DNA of 64,000 nt from JBDSSS01 sp963764195 (lineage in GTDB: Bacteria; Actinomycetota; Actinomycetes; Actinomycetales; Dermatophilaceae). Each line of letters begins with the position of its first letter. The first letter of the stretch is position 1. The stretch covers positions 62,001 to 126,000 of the forward strand of contig CAVXRG010000011.1 of NCBI GenBank assembly GCA_963764195.1, in the 5' to 3' direction. Shown piece after piece: positions 1 through 8,017 of the stretch. Below the pieces are notes generated by a model. That model worked only from the letters and a program-made list of their open reading frames with translations. It was not told the DNA's origin and did no database searches. Position numbers and translations under genes: made by a program.

Positions 1-146
1 ACCTCGCGGAGAACCCGCTCCAAGGTGTCGGGCGCGAGCCGGTCGGGGGTGTTGAGCGCGTTGCTCACCGTCTGCCGCGAGACGTCGGCGGCCCGGGCGA
101 CGTCGATGATCGTCACCCGCCGGCCCTGGTGTGCACTACTCGTCAT
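1..146 (-). CDS. LacI-family transcriptional regulator, N-terminal fragment (3' end outside window)
   Basis: The reverse strand from the ATG at 146 reads MTSSAHQGRRVTIIDVARAA and continues through DVSRQTVSNALNTPDRL. This is the DNA-binding helix-turn-helix and hinge region that opens LacI/GalR repressors, which bind a sugar or derivative through a C-terminal periplasmic-binding-like domain. Only about 48 residues lie in the window; the effector domain is off the 5' edge. The gene diverges from the glucosidase at 331, and two palindromes of LacI operator type lie between them. It therefore probably represses itself and the glucosidase. Family call is firm; the ligand is unknown. Confidence 0.88.
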   Translation of the reverse strand, partial: MTSSAHQGRRVTIIDVARAADVSRQTVSNALNTPDRLAPDTLERVLRE

Positions 147-168
147 CCTTGACGCCCTCGTCTTGGTG

Positions 169-203
169 TGGAACGTTCAAACATCGCGGTTTTGAACGTT
201 CAT
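169..203. promoter_or_regulatory. Twin LacI-type operators (GAACGTTC palindromes)
   Basis: Two copies of the perfect 8-bp palindrome GAACGTTC sit at 171-178 and 194-201, each flanked by near-symmetric bases (second site TTGAACGTTCAT). Their centres are 23 bp apart, about two helical turns. A central CG in an even palindrome is the classical LacI-family operator shape. They lie between the divergent LacI gene (start 146) and the glucosidase gene (start 331), so binding would control both. Confidence 0.72.
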
Positions 204-330
204 ATCGCTGCATGGATAGTGTGGCTTGCCGGCCTGCTCTGTCAAGGGCCGGCCCTGATCTCGCCCACGAACCACCGAGTCCCACCCACCGCCCGCCACC
301 CGCCCACCGCCGTCGTCCGCAGGAGTCCCC

Positions 331-2460
331 ATGGATCGTCCGCCCCCGCCCCTGTCCCCGGGCCAGCCATGGCTGCACGACCTCGCCATCTGCGTCGGGG
401 GCAACGGCACGGCCCTCAGCGGGGCCGATGGCTCGATGGACGGCGGTGCCCAGGGCTTCTTCGTCGACGACGAGCGGGTCCTGTCGACCTTCGACCTCCG
501 GCTCGGCGGTGCGCCCCTGACCGGTCTGACGCACGCGAGCCGCGGCAGCGTGTCGGAGTTCCTCGCCTCGGCCCGTCATCTCGGCAACCCCGGACCCGAC
601 CCCACGGTCGAGGTGTCCCGGCAACGGGTCGTCGACGGACCGAGCCTCACCGAGACCGTCGTCGTCACCTCCCGCGCCGACGAGGCGCTGTCAGTCGACC
701 TGCTCGTCCGCCTGGGTGGTGACGGGTCGGACGTCGCCGCGGTGAAGTCCGGTGCGCCCGTGGGTGAGGTCCTCCCGGTCTCGTTGGGCAACACCGATGA
801 TCCATCCGACCCAGGGTCGTCTGCCACGTGGACCTCGAGCCGTCTCCGCACCACCCTGGCCGCGACACCGGCTCCCGCGAGCCGGCAGGTGGGGTCCGGC
901 GGCGTCGAGCTCTGCTTCGCCCTGGAGGTGCCGCCCGGGGGCAGCCGCTCCGTCGAGCTCACGGTGCGGGCCACCCGCCTCGAGGGCTCGGCCTTCCCGG
1001 CCGACGCGGTGTCCGGACGTGACGTGTGGTCGCCGGAGGTCGACGTCGTGGCGGACGACCCGCGACTCGGCCGCCTCGTGAACCAGTCGCTCGAGGACCT
1101 CCGCGGTCTGCTGCTCAGCGACCCGGACGCCCCCACCGACGTCTTCGCTGCGGCCGGGACCCCGTGGTACCTCACCCTCTTCGGGCGGGACTCGATCTGG
1201 GCCGCTCGGATGATGCTCCCCGTCGGCACCGAGCTCGCCGGTGGCACCCTGCGTGCCCTGGCCCGGCGCCAGGGCACCCGGTTCGACCCCGCGACGGCCG
1301 AGGCACCCGGCAAGATCCCCCACGAGCTGCGGCGAACGGCATACACCGACGAGACGAGCGGCATGTCGCTCCCGCCCGTCTACTACGGGACCATCGACGC
1401 CACCGCCCTGTGGGTCTGCCTGCTCCACGACGCCTGGCGCTGGGGCCTGCCCGAGGCGGAGGTGCGCGACCTCCTGCCGGCGCTCCGGTCGGCCGCACGG
1501 TGGCTGCTCGACGTCGCCGCGCCGGACGCGGACGGGCTGATCCGCTACGTCGACGAGAGCGGCCACGGCCTGGTCAACCAGGGGTGGAAGGACTCCGGCG
1601 ACTCGATGCGCTTCCGCGACGGGTCGGTGGCGCAGGCACCGATCGCGCTCATCGAGGCCCAGGCGTATGCCGTCGAGGCCGCCGCGGGCGCCGCGGACCT
1701 GCTGCGCGCGGTCGGTTCGGACGGGGAGGGCAACGGTGACGACACCCTCGCCTCGACGTTGACCGCGTGGGCCGACGGGCTCCGCGCCCGGGTGGGAGAG
1801 CGCTTCTGGGTCGGGGCGGGCGACGACCGCTACCTCGCCATGGCCATCGACGGCCTCGGCCGGGCCGTCGACGGCGTGGGCTCCAACATGGGCCACGCCC
1901 TTGGCACCGGTGTGCTCGGCGCGGCCGACGCGTCAGCGGTCGCGGCACGCCTCGTCGGAACGGGGCTGCTCGGGCCGTTCGGGATCCGCACGCTCGCCGC
2001 CGACAACGACGGCTACAACCCGATCGGCTACCACACCGGTTCGGTATGGGTCCATGACACGGCGATCTGCGCCCTCGGTCTCGCACGCGCTGGGTTCGAC
2101 GCCGAGGCGGGGCTCGTCGCGGCACGGCTGCTCGACGCCGGGGAGGAGTTCGGCTACCGCCTCCCGGAGCTCTTCTCCGACGTCGGGCCGCTCGGGAGAC
2201 CGGCTCCCTACCCCGCGTCCTGCCGACCCCAGGCCTGGGCGGCCGCGTCGGCGATGGCGGTCGTCACGGTCGCTCTCGGGCTCTGCGTCGACGTGCCCGC
2301 TCGAACCGTCACAGTGCGTCCGCCGGGGGCCGCGCTCTTCGGGGCGGTGAGGGTCGCCGGCCTGCGGGTGGCGGGAGCGACGGTCACGGTGGAGGTGTCC
2401 GGGTCCGGTCAGGTCCGGGTGGAGGGGCTGCCCGAGGGCTTCACCCTCCTCCCGGCCTGA
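331..2460 (+). CDS. Amylo-alpha-1,6-glucosidase / glycogen-debranching-type glycoside hydrolase
   Basis: This 709-residue protein has the two-part layout of bacterial GDE-like hydrolases. An N-terminal beta domain (about 1-220, with GGNGTALSG and FFVDDERVLSTF) is followed by an (alpha/alpha)6 catalytic barrel with WYLTLFGRDSIWAARMMLP near residue 278 and NQGWKDSGDSM near residue 417. Such enzymes cleave alpha-1,6 branches or related alpha-glucosides in the cytosol. There is no signal peptide. AGGAG lies 6-7 bases before the ATG. It stands alone downstream of the LacI operators at 171-201, so expression is probably sugar-induced. The exact substrate cannot be read from the sequence. Confidence 0.85.
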   Translation: MDRPPPPLSPGQPWLHDLAICVGGNGTALSGADGSMDGGAQGFFVDDERVLSTFDLRLGGAPLTGLTHASRGSVSEFLASARHLGNPGPDPTVEVSRQRVVDGPSLTETVVVTSRADEALSVDLLVRLGGDGSDVAAVKSGAPVGEVLPVSLGNTDDPSDPGSSATWTSSRLRTTLAATPAPASRQVGSGGVELCFALEVPPGGSRSVELTVRATRLEGSAFPADAVSGRDVWSPEVDVVADDPRLGRLVNQSLEDLRGLLLSDPDAPTDVFAAAGTPWYLTLFGRDSIWAARMMLPVGTELAGGTLRALARRQGTRFDPATAEAPGKIPHELRRTAYTDETSGMSLPPVYYGTIDATALWVCLLHDAWRWGLPEAEVRDLLPALRSAARWLLDVAAPDADGLIRYVDESGHGLVNQGWKDSGDSMRFRDGSVAQAPIALIEAQAYAVEAAAGAADLLRAVGSDGEGNGDDTLASTLTAWADGLRARVGERFWVGAGDDRYLAMAIDGLGRAVDGVGSNMGHALGTGVLGAADASAVAARLVGTGLLGPFGIRTLAADNDGYNPIGYHTGSVWVHDTAICALGLARAGFDAEAGLVAARLLDAGEEFGYRLPELFSDVGPLGRPAPYPASCRPQAWAAASAMAVVTVALGLCVDVPARTVTVRPPGAALFGAVRVAGLRVAGATVTVEVSGSGQVRVEGLPEGFTLLPA

Positions 2461-2472
2461 GCCGGCGGCACC

Positions 2473-2874
2473 TCAGGAGGGGGAGCCGTCGGGGCCCTGC
2501 TCGTCGAAGGCCGAGGTGGTGTCGGGCGGGACCGTCGAGTCTGCCGGGGTCGCCCACGGGTTGCTCTCCGGGACGTCGGTCGCCGTCGGGCCACCGGTCT
2601 CGGGGGCCTTCTCCGACACCTTGTCCAGGCCCTGGTCGACCTTGCTGCGGGCCTTGGTGATCGTCTCGGCGTGCTTGGGGCCGGCCTTCTCGCCGATCTT
2701 GGCCTCGGCCTTGTCGAGCATGCCGTCGACCTTGGGCCGGTTCTCGGCGGCATAGTGCGACGCCATCCCGACGGCCGCCTTGACGACCTCGGCCACGGCG
2801 TCGCCGAAGTCCTTGGCCTTGTCCTGCAGGTGGACCTCGTCCGCCTTCTGTTTCATCTGGTCACCGAACGACAT
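2473..2874 (-). CDS. MT0933-type antitoxin-like protein
   Basis: This 133-residue, highly charged, helix-rich protein begins MSFGDQMKQKADEVHLQDKA after an AGGAG ribosome binding site. Its centre (KVDGMLDKAEAKIGEKAG ... ARSKVDQGLDKVSEK) resembles the small antitoxin family defined by Mycobacterium MT0933/Rv0909 (PF14013). The last 40 residues are a disordered proline/threonine/aspartate tail. No obvious toxin partner sits beside it: the next gene is the BrkB membrane protein. It may be a stand-alone stress protein rather than a true antitoxin. Similarity was judged by eye. Confidence 0.6.
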   Translation of the reverse strand: MSFGDQMKQKADEVHLQDKAKDFGDAVAEVVKAAVGMASHYAAENRPKVDGMLDKAEAKIGEKAGPKHAETITKARSKVDQGLDKVSEKAPETGGPTATDVPESNPWATPADSTVPPDTTSAFDEQGPDGSPS

Positions 2875-2981
2875 CTGATCTCCTCGGGTCGCGGGGCCGG
2901 AGCTGCCGGCCCGCTGTCTCACCCAGAGTCGTACCCGGGCCCCGTGGGGCGCAACCCGGGATGACCCCCATCCGACCCTGG

Positions 2982-4007
2982 TCAGCAGTCGGGGGAAGGG
3001 TCGTGCGCACCCGGATCCCGCTGGTCGAAGGAGACCTCGACCGTCTCGAAGCCCTTGCTCTGCTGGGCGCCGGCCTGACCGGCATACGCCCGGCGGTCGG
3101 CGGGGGTGAGCACGACGTCGTCGGTGAAGGGGGTGAGCAACGACCGGGGGTGCAGCCGGTCGACCCGCACGACGTTGACCTCCATGCACAGGACGACGAC
3201 GACGGCGGTGAGGTAGAGGAAGGCGAGCAGGCCCAGCACGAGCGCGAAGACGCTGTTGGTGGCGCTGGCGCCCCTGACGACCCGGGTGACGTAGACGACG
3301 CCGAAGCTCTGCAGCAGCTGCCAGCCGACCGCGGCGGCGACCGCCCCCGGCGCGACGTCGCGCACCGTCAGGGCGCGGGGGGTGGAGATCCGGAAGGCCA
3401 GGCCGAAGACGGCCGTGTTGATCAGCACGGACGCGGCGAGGACGAGCACCGTGCCCAGCAGGGCGAGTGACCCGGCGCCGGTGACGCCGAGCGCGGAGAG
3501 CGCCGTCGTGCCGAGGACGGCGAGGCCGCCGGTGCCGAGCAGGAGCAGGCTGCGGCCGCGGGCCGAGAACGGGTTGGGTCGGCGGTTGCGGGGGACCGCC
3601 CACGCGGTGTTCGTCGCGTACTGCAGCGCCTGGGCCACGCCCAGCCCGCCGTAGAGGGACACGAGGACGCCGACGACGAGCCCGACCACCCCGCCCCCGA
3701 GGCGCGTCGGCTCCCCGAGCTGCGCCCCGACCACGGGGAACTGGGCCAGGGCGGAGTGGATGATCTGCTCCTGCAGGTGCGGGTTGCCAGCCAGCACGAA
3801 GCCGAGGACCGTCGTCATGAGCAGCAGCAGCGGGAAGAGCGAGACGAAGGCGTAGTAGGTGATGAGCGCGGACAGGTAGGGCCCGAAGTCGTCGAAGTAC
3901 TTGTAGATGACGGCGAGCGGGAAGCCCGCGGCCGGGTGCCGCTGCTGGTAGCGGTCGAGGACGCCGGTCAGACGGCTCGGGCGTTCGGCGTCGGTGGACG
4001 AGCTCAC
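2982..4007 (-). CDS. YihY/BrkB-family inner-membrane protein
   Basis: About 341 residues with six hydrophobic segments, opening with the family signature AVIYKYFDDFGPYLSALITYYAFVSLFP. YihY/BrkB proteins are multi-pass membrane proteins once annotated as ribonuclease BN; their transport or envelope role is still unclear. The C-terminus is a hydrophilic tail of about 60 residues. A longer frame opens 14 codons upstream, but the GTG at 4007 is preferred because a TATGCT box ends exactly six bases before it, as in other leaderless genes here. No ribosome binding site is visible. Confidence 0.85.
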   Translation of the reverse strand: MSSSTDAERPSRLTGVLDRYQQRHPAAGFPLAVIYKYFDDFGPYLSALITYYAFVSLFPLLLLMTTVLGFVLAGNPHLQEQIIHSALAQFPVVGAQLGEPTRLGGGVVGLVVGVLVSLYGGLGVAQALQYATNTAWAVPRNRRPNPFSARGRSLLLLGTGGLAVLGTTALSALGVTGAGSLALLGTVLVLAASVLINTAVFGLAFRISTPRALTVRDVAPGAVAAAVGWQLLQSFGVVYVTRVVRGASATNSVFALVLGLLAFLYLTAVVVVLCMEVNVVRVDRLHPRSLLTPFTDDVVLTPADRRAYAGQAGAQQSKGFETVEVSFDQRDPGAHDPSPDC

Positions 4008-4013
4008 CGTCGC

Positions 4014-4019
4014 AGCATA
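4014..4019 (-). promoter_or_regulatory. -10 box TATGCT, leaderless start of the BrkB gene
   Basis: TATGCT on the minus strand is separated by six bases from the GTG at 4007, so transcription would begin at or next to the start codon. Confidence 0.6.
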
Positions 4020-4046
4020 GGTGGGGTGGCCGGGGGGCCGGCGTGC

Positions 4047-4080
4047 CACCGGGGGGCGGCCCCTGAGCCGCCCCCCGGTG
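4047..4080. terminator. Perfect 14-bp hairpin between divergent genes
   Basis: CACCGGGGGGCGGC at 4047-4060 and its exact complement at 4067-4080 flank a CCCTGA loop. There is no T-run. It lies upstream of both the BrkB gene and the HTH gene, where no gene ends, so it may insulate the two divergent promoters or act in a 5' leader rather than terminate a transcript. A second hairpin with a 9-bp stem (GTTGCGGGG/CCCCGCAAC, 4210-4236) follows closer to the HTH gene. Confidence 0.5.
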
Positions 4081-4166
4081 ATCTGCCCCCCTGTCCCCGC
4101 CGGACCTGAGGCCGGCCCCCCGGATGTCGTGCGTTCGCGGGTCCGTGGACCCGCCTCACCGCGACG

Positions 4167-4179
4167 ACGTGAGTCACGT
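4167..4179. promoter_or_regulatory. Inverted repeat ACGTGA-G-TCACGT, possible operator
   Basis: A 6-1-6 perfect inverted repeat sits in the 285-bp gap between the divergent BrkB and HTH genes. The HTH protein encoded at 4293 is an obvious candidate ligand, but nothing else supports that. Confidence 0.35.
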
Positions 4180-4292
4180 TAGGGGCGCGTCGGCCCCGGT
4201 GCCCCGGCTGTTGCGGGGTCCCTTCCGCCCCGCAACGCGGGCCGGTGGTGGAAGGATGGTCCGAGGCCGAGGGGGGTCGAGGGAGGCGACGG

Positions 4293-5918
4293 ATGAACCG
4301 CCGGGAGTCAAGACGCGAAGGCGCCCCAACGCTGGGCGAGGAGATGCTCTGGGTGCTGCGCAACGCCCGGCTGCACGCCGCGGAGCCAGCCCTCCGGACC
4401 GGCGCCGGGTTCGCCGCCGGCGCGGGCCGCGCTGCCCCGGTGAACCGCTCGCAGATCGGCCGGTGGGAGCGGGGCGAGGTCGGGGTGACCTCCGAGCTCG
4501 TGCGCCGCTACGAGACGGTGCTCGCCCTCCCCGAGGGCCAGCTCGGCTGCCTGATGGACACCTTCGCCCGCGGTCACCACCCGGTGCGCTCGACGGCGGC
4601 GGTCCCCCTGCGCTCCGAGCCCGACGTCGACGAGACGCTCGAGCTGCTCGAGCGCGCCCTGTCCACCGAGCGGATGACCGGCCTGCAGTGGGACCGGCTC
4701 TCGGACAGCCTCGGCCGGATGCCGCACGTCCTCGTGCGCGCTCCCGACTGGGAGGGCCTCATCTCGCGGTGCCTGCACGAGCTCAACGTCAGTCTCCGCC
4801 TCGACTACGCCCAGCGCGCGGAGGCCGTTGCCCGTCTCGCGGGGCACCCCCGGAGCGGGCCCGTCGTGGCGCGGATGGCCGAGGAGATGATGGGAGACCC
4901 GGCGGCCCAGTTCTGGAGCGACACCGTCAGCCTGCTCCAGTTCACCGACCATCCGGACGCGCTCCGGGTGCTGATGGCCCAGCTGCGGTCCCCGACGGGT
5001 GACGACGCGCTGCGTGCGTGCCTGCTCTCGCTCACCTCGCTCGTCCAGACCAGTGAGCTGCCCTCCGTCGCCGTCGCCGAGTCCGCCTCCCTCGCCCTCG
5101 GGCTGCTCCGGGACGAGGGCCTGCCCTACCGCGTCCACCGCGGCGCGGCCAACCTGCTGCGCGCCGCCGGGGTGCCTCAGCCCGGGCGGCTCGCCCTCGC
5201 GCTGTCGAGCCAGGACCGCGCCTTCGCCGCCTCGATCCTGCTCGAGGGCCGGGCGGTCGCGCCCTCCCTCTACCGGGGCGCGCACAAGCGGATCCGTGCC
5301 CGGCTCGAGCGCCGACCCGGCTGGAGCGGCGAGCACGAGCCGGTGCTCGACGACGTCATCCGCACCGCGCTCGCCGCCACCAACGAGGAGGACCGCTCCG
5401 TCGCCCTGACCATCCTGATGATCCTCCCGCAGGGCCACGACGTGGCGAGGGAGTATGCCGCGGAGCTGGCTCGCGGGTGCTTGGCCGCCGACCACGTCGC
5501 GGTCCAGGAGTGCCTCAGCGTCCTGTCGTGGCTGCAGGCCCCGGAGGACACGGCGCTCTTCCTCGACATGGCGATGTCGCCCGCGACCGCCCCCGACGTC
5601 GTCATGGAGCTCGGCTTCGTGCTGGGCAACGGGGCCGACCAGGTCGGGCCCGACGACGCGCTCGCCCACCGCGTCGCCGCCCGGATCCGCGAGGTCGTCA
5701 GGGGCCCGGAGCGGCCCGGCGTGGCCGACCAGGTGCGCGGCCTCGTCTACGTCCTCGGGATGCGGGGCCACTTCGACCTCGTCGACGAGCTGTACGACGA
5801 GCTGTGCGACGAGGTGCCCGACGAGCCGGGCGGCTCACCGAACGCACACGCCGCGCGCACGAGCCTCCAGTGGTGGCGCGCGCTCCCGGCGCACATCCGG
5901 CCGATCCGCACGCCCTAG
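4293..5918 (+). CDS. HTH-domain protein with long alpha-helical repeat region
   Basis: This 541-residue protein has an N-terminal DNA-binding-like segment (about 13-85, with NRSQIGRWERGEVGVTSELV, an XRE-type helix-turn-helix). About 450 residues of helical, HEAT-like repeats with many Leu/Ala/Arg follow. The ATG at 4293 is chosen because GGGAGG lies 7 bases upstream; a GTG 48 bases earlier lacks one. The protein has no signal peptide or membrane segment. Its stop codon TAG is the first half of the -10 box of the next gene. The function is unknown; a ligand- or partner-sensing regulator is the simplest reading. Confidence 0.6.
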   Translation: MNRRESRREGAPTLGEEMLWVLRNARLHAAEPALRTGAGFAAGAGRAAPVNRSQIGRWERGEVGVTSELVRRYETVLALPEGQLGCLMDTFARGHHPVRSTAAVPLRSEPDVDETLELLERALSTERMTGLQWDRLSDSLGRMPHVLVRAPDWEGLISRCLHELNVSLRLDYAQRAEAVARLAGHPRSGPVVARMAEEMMGDPAAQFWSDTVSLLQFTDHPDALRVLMAQLRSPTGDDALRACLLSLTSLVQTSELPSVAVAESASLALGLLRDEGLPYRVHRGAANLLRAAGVPQPGRLALALSSQDRAFAASILLEGRAVAPSLYRGAHKRIRARLERRPGWSGEHEPVLDDVIRTALAATNEEDRSVALTILMILPQGHDVAREYAAELARGCLAADHVAVQECLSVLSWLQAPEDTALFLDMAMSPATAPDVVMELGFVLGNGADQVGPDDALAHRVAARIREVVRGPERPGVADQVRGLVYVLGMRGHFDLVDELYDELCDEVPDEPGGSPNAHAARTSLQWWRALPAHIRPIRTP

Positions 5919-5921
5919 ATT
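5916..5921 (+). promoter_or_regulatory. -10 box TAGATT, leaderless start of the IMPase gene
   Basis: TAGATT ends six bases before the GTG at 5928. Its first three bases are the TAG stop codon of the preceding gene. Confidence 0.6.
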
Positions 5922-5927
5922 GGGGGC

Positions 5928-6716
5928 GTGGACACCGACGCAGTGCTGACTCTGCTCAAGGAGGTTGCTGCGGAGGTCATCAACCCGCGGTTCCGCTCCC
6001 TGACCGGCGGCGAGATCCACGAGAAGAACCCCGGCGACCTCGTCACCGTCGCCGACCGCGAGGCCGAGGTGCTCATCACCGACGCCCTTATGCGGGCCTA
6101 CCCCGACGCGGTCGTCCTCGGCGAGGAGGCCTATGCCGCCGACCCGGCGCTGATGGAGCGCTACGTCGACGCGGATCACGCCTTCACCGTCGACCCCGTC
6201 GACGGCACGAAGAACTTCGTCCACGGCTCGCCCGACCACGCGGTGATGGTCGCCGAGACCCGCGGCGGCGCGACGGTCCGAGCGTGGATCTGGCAGCCAC
6301 AGCACGAGCTCGGCTACGTGGCGGAGAAGGGGGCCGGCGCCTACCGCGACGGGGTCCGCCTCCACCGCGAGGTGCCCGAGGGCGACCTGCTCGTCGGCCG
6401 CACCTCTCGCCGTGACTGGATCGGGCGGTCCCTCGAGGGCCTGCCGGACATGGCCCTCACGTGGGTCTCCTGCGGCATCGACTACCCCAAGCTCGTCGAG
6501 GGCCAGACCGACTACGTCCTCTACCGCTCCGCCGCCCCGTGGGACCACGCGCCGGGCGCCCTGCTCGTCTCCGAGGCCGGCGGTCTCGTCGGCCAGTCCG
6601 ACGGGTCGACCTACGGACCCCGCGACCAGCCGACCGGGGGTCTCGTCGCCGCCGCGAGCCCAGCGGCATACGACCGCGTCTGTCGCGCCCTCGCCGACGG
6701 CGGGCCCCCGCGCTGA
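5928..6716 (+). CDS. Inositol monophosphatase-family phosphatase
   Basis: 262 residues with the metal-binding motifs of the IMPase/HisN/SuhB superfamily: GEE near residue 65, DPVDGTKNF near 90 and WDHAPGALL near 205. These enzymes hydrolyse inositol-1-phosphate, histidinol phosphate or related sugar phosphates using Mg2+. The AxExGxxR-type histidinol-phosphatase context cannot be judged here, and no his gene is nearby, so the substrate is left open. The start is GTG without a ribosome binding site, placed six bases after a TAGATT box. Confidence 0.88.
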   Translation: MDTDAVLTLLKEVAAEVINPRFRSLTGGEIHEKNPGDLVTVADREAEVLITDALMRAYPDAVVLGEEAYAADPALMERYVDADHAFTVDPVDGTKNFVHGSPDHAVMVAETRGGATVRAWIWQPQHELGYVAEKGAGAYRDGVRLHREVPEGDLLVGRTSRRDWIGRSLEGLPDMALTWVSCGIDYPKLVEGQTDYVLYRSAAPWDHAPGALLVSEAGGLVGQSDGSTYGPRDQPTGGLVAAASPAAYDRVCRALADGGPPR

Positions 6717-6828
6717 GCGGACGACCGGTTGTGACGTCGCCGGATCGGATACGTTGAGGATGCAGGCGTTCCGTCGGGAGAAGGGACCCCGAGGACATTC
6801 ACCGGGGTAAGACCGGAAGAGGTGCGGC

Positions 6829-6981
6829 ATGGAGTGGTGGGGCTGGTTGATCGTCGCGGTGGTCGTCATCGCAGTGCTCGTCGGGGCGGTGCTCGCCATC
6901 CAGGCTCGGCGTCGTCGTGGCGGGGTCATCGTCGACCGGGGCGGCAAGCCCTCCGGCGGCCGTCGTGGGGGCTCGTCATGA
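6829..6981 (+). CDS. Small single-pass membrane protein
   Basis: A 50-residue frame starting MEWWGWLIVAVVVIAVLVGA, so a tryptophan-rich N-terminus enters one transmembrane helix (about 5-25). A basic RRRR stop-transfer patch and a glycine-rich cytoplasmic tail follow. GGAAGAGG precedes the ATG. Its stop overlaps the ATG of the PRC-barrel gene (ATGA at 6978-6981), so the three genes 6829-7996 are translationally coupled. The function is unknown; it may anchor the soluble PRC-barrel proteins at the membrane. Confidence 0.7.
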   Translation: MEWWGWLIVAVVVIAVLVGAVLAIQARRRRGGVIVDRGGKPSGGRRGGSS

Positions 6982-7565
6982 GCCGCCTCATGCGCACCAG
7001 TGAGATCACCAAGCGCCCCGTCGTGACCCTCGCGGGCTTCGACGTGGCCCAGATCAAGGACGTCGTGTATGCCGCTGACGGTGGCTCCGTCCACGGGTTC
7101 ACCCTCGCCGGCCGCGGGCTCTTCTCCGGACCGCGCTCGGAGGTCCTCACGTGGACGTCGGTCGCCGCGCTCGGCGCCGATGCGGTGATGATCGCCGACG
7201 AGAAGGCGCTGCGTGACCCCGCCAGCCTTTTCGGGTCGAGCGGCGCGCCGTCCTCGGCGCGTGCCGACGTGCTCGGGTCGCGCGTGCTCACCGACGCCGG
7301 GACCGACCTCGGGGTCGTCGTCGACGTCGTCGTCGAGGTGCACGGCGCCGGTGACGAGTGCGACGTCGTCGGCTACGAGATCGAGGCGTCCGAGGCGATG
7401 GAGAACAGCGGCACGCGGGTGCTCATGCCGCTGCCCGACACCATTGCGGCCTCGGGTGAGAACCTCATCGTCCCCGCCTCCGCGAAGGACTTCGTCCGTC
7501 ACGACCTCGCCGGCTTCGGCGCCGCCGTCGAGGAGTTCCGTACCCAGCTGGCCGGAGGTCACTGA
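6978..7565 (+). CDS. PRC-barrel domain protein
   Basis: 195 residues with two PRC-barrel-like beta repeats (about 5-75 with ITKRPVVTLAGFDVAQIKDVVY, and about 95-190 with GSRVLTDAGTDLGVVVDVVVE). PRC barrels are small beta domains named after the photosynthetic reaction centre H subunit and RimM; many bacterial copies are unassigned. Both its start and its stop overlap neighbours by four bases or fewer, placing it in the middle of a tight three-gene operon. Confidence 0.75.
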   Translation: MSRLMRTSEITKRPVVTLAGFDVAQIKDVVYAADGGSVHGFTLAGRGLFSGPRSEVLTWTSVAALGADAVMIADEKALRDPASLFGSSGAPSSARADVLGSRVLTDAGTDLGVVVDVVVEVHGAGDECDVVGYEIEASEAMENSGTRVLMPLPDTIAASGENLIVPASAKDFVRHDLAGFGAAVEEFRTQLAGGH

Positions 7566-7996
7566 TGCTCTTCTCGCAGACCCGCAAGCACAAGATCGTC
7601 GCGACGGGCTCGGCCGAGACGGTCGGCAAGGTCAAGGGATTCGTCGTCGACCCGACCTCGCGCTCCGTCGTCGCGCTGAGGGTCAAGGGCCACAAGGGCG
7701 GCGACACGCTGCACTGGGCCGACGTCGCCACCGTGGGTTCCGACGCCGTCACGGTCGCCGCGCCCGACGCGGTCAAGGACGCGAGCCAGGCCGTGAGCGA
7801 CCTCGGCGGCAAGGACAACACGATGGTCGACAAGCGGGTCCTGTCGACCGTCGGCGACGAGTTGGGGGTCGTCACCGACGTCGAGTTCGACGGGTCGACC
7901 GGGGCGATCACCTACCTGATGGTCGATGGCGCCCCGGTCCCCGCCGAGCGCCTCGTCGGGGTCGGCTCGTGGGCCGTCGTGGTGCGCACGGCCTGA
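7565..7996 (+). CDS. PRC-barrel domain protein
   Basis: 143 residues with tandem PRC-barrel repeats (GSAETVGKVKGFVVDPTSRS near 15 and LSTVGDELGVVTDVEFDGST near 95). The ATG shares a base with the stop of the preceding PRC-barrel gene, so the two are co-translated and probably act together. Function unknown beyond the fold. Confidence 0.75.
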   Translation: MLFSQTRKHKIVATGSAETVGKVKGFVVDPTSRSVVALRVKGHKGGDTLHWADVATVGSDAVTVAAPDAVKDASQAVSDLGGKDNTMVDKRVLSTVGDELGVVTDVEFDGSTGAITYLMVDGAPVPAERLVGVGSWAVVVRTA

Positions 7997-8017
7997 CCAG
8001 ACGGTCCCGGCCGGCGG

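Noticed and set aside
2473..2874. Toxin-antitoxin operon around the MT0933-like gene
   Set aside because: No small toxin-like gene is adjacent; the neighbours are a glucosidase and a BrkB protein on separate transcripts.
4245..4292. GTG start at 4245 for the HTH-repeat protein
   Set aside because: The ATG at 4293 has GGGAGG at proper distance; the extra residues are low-complexity Gly/Arg/Glu.
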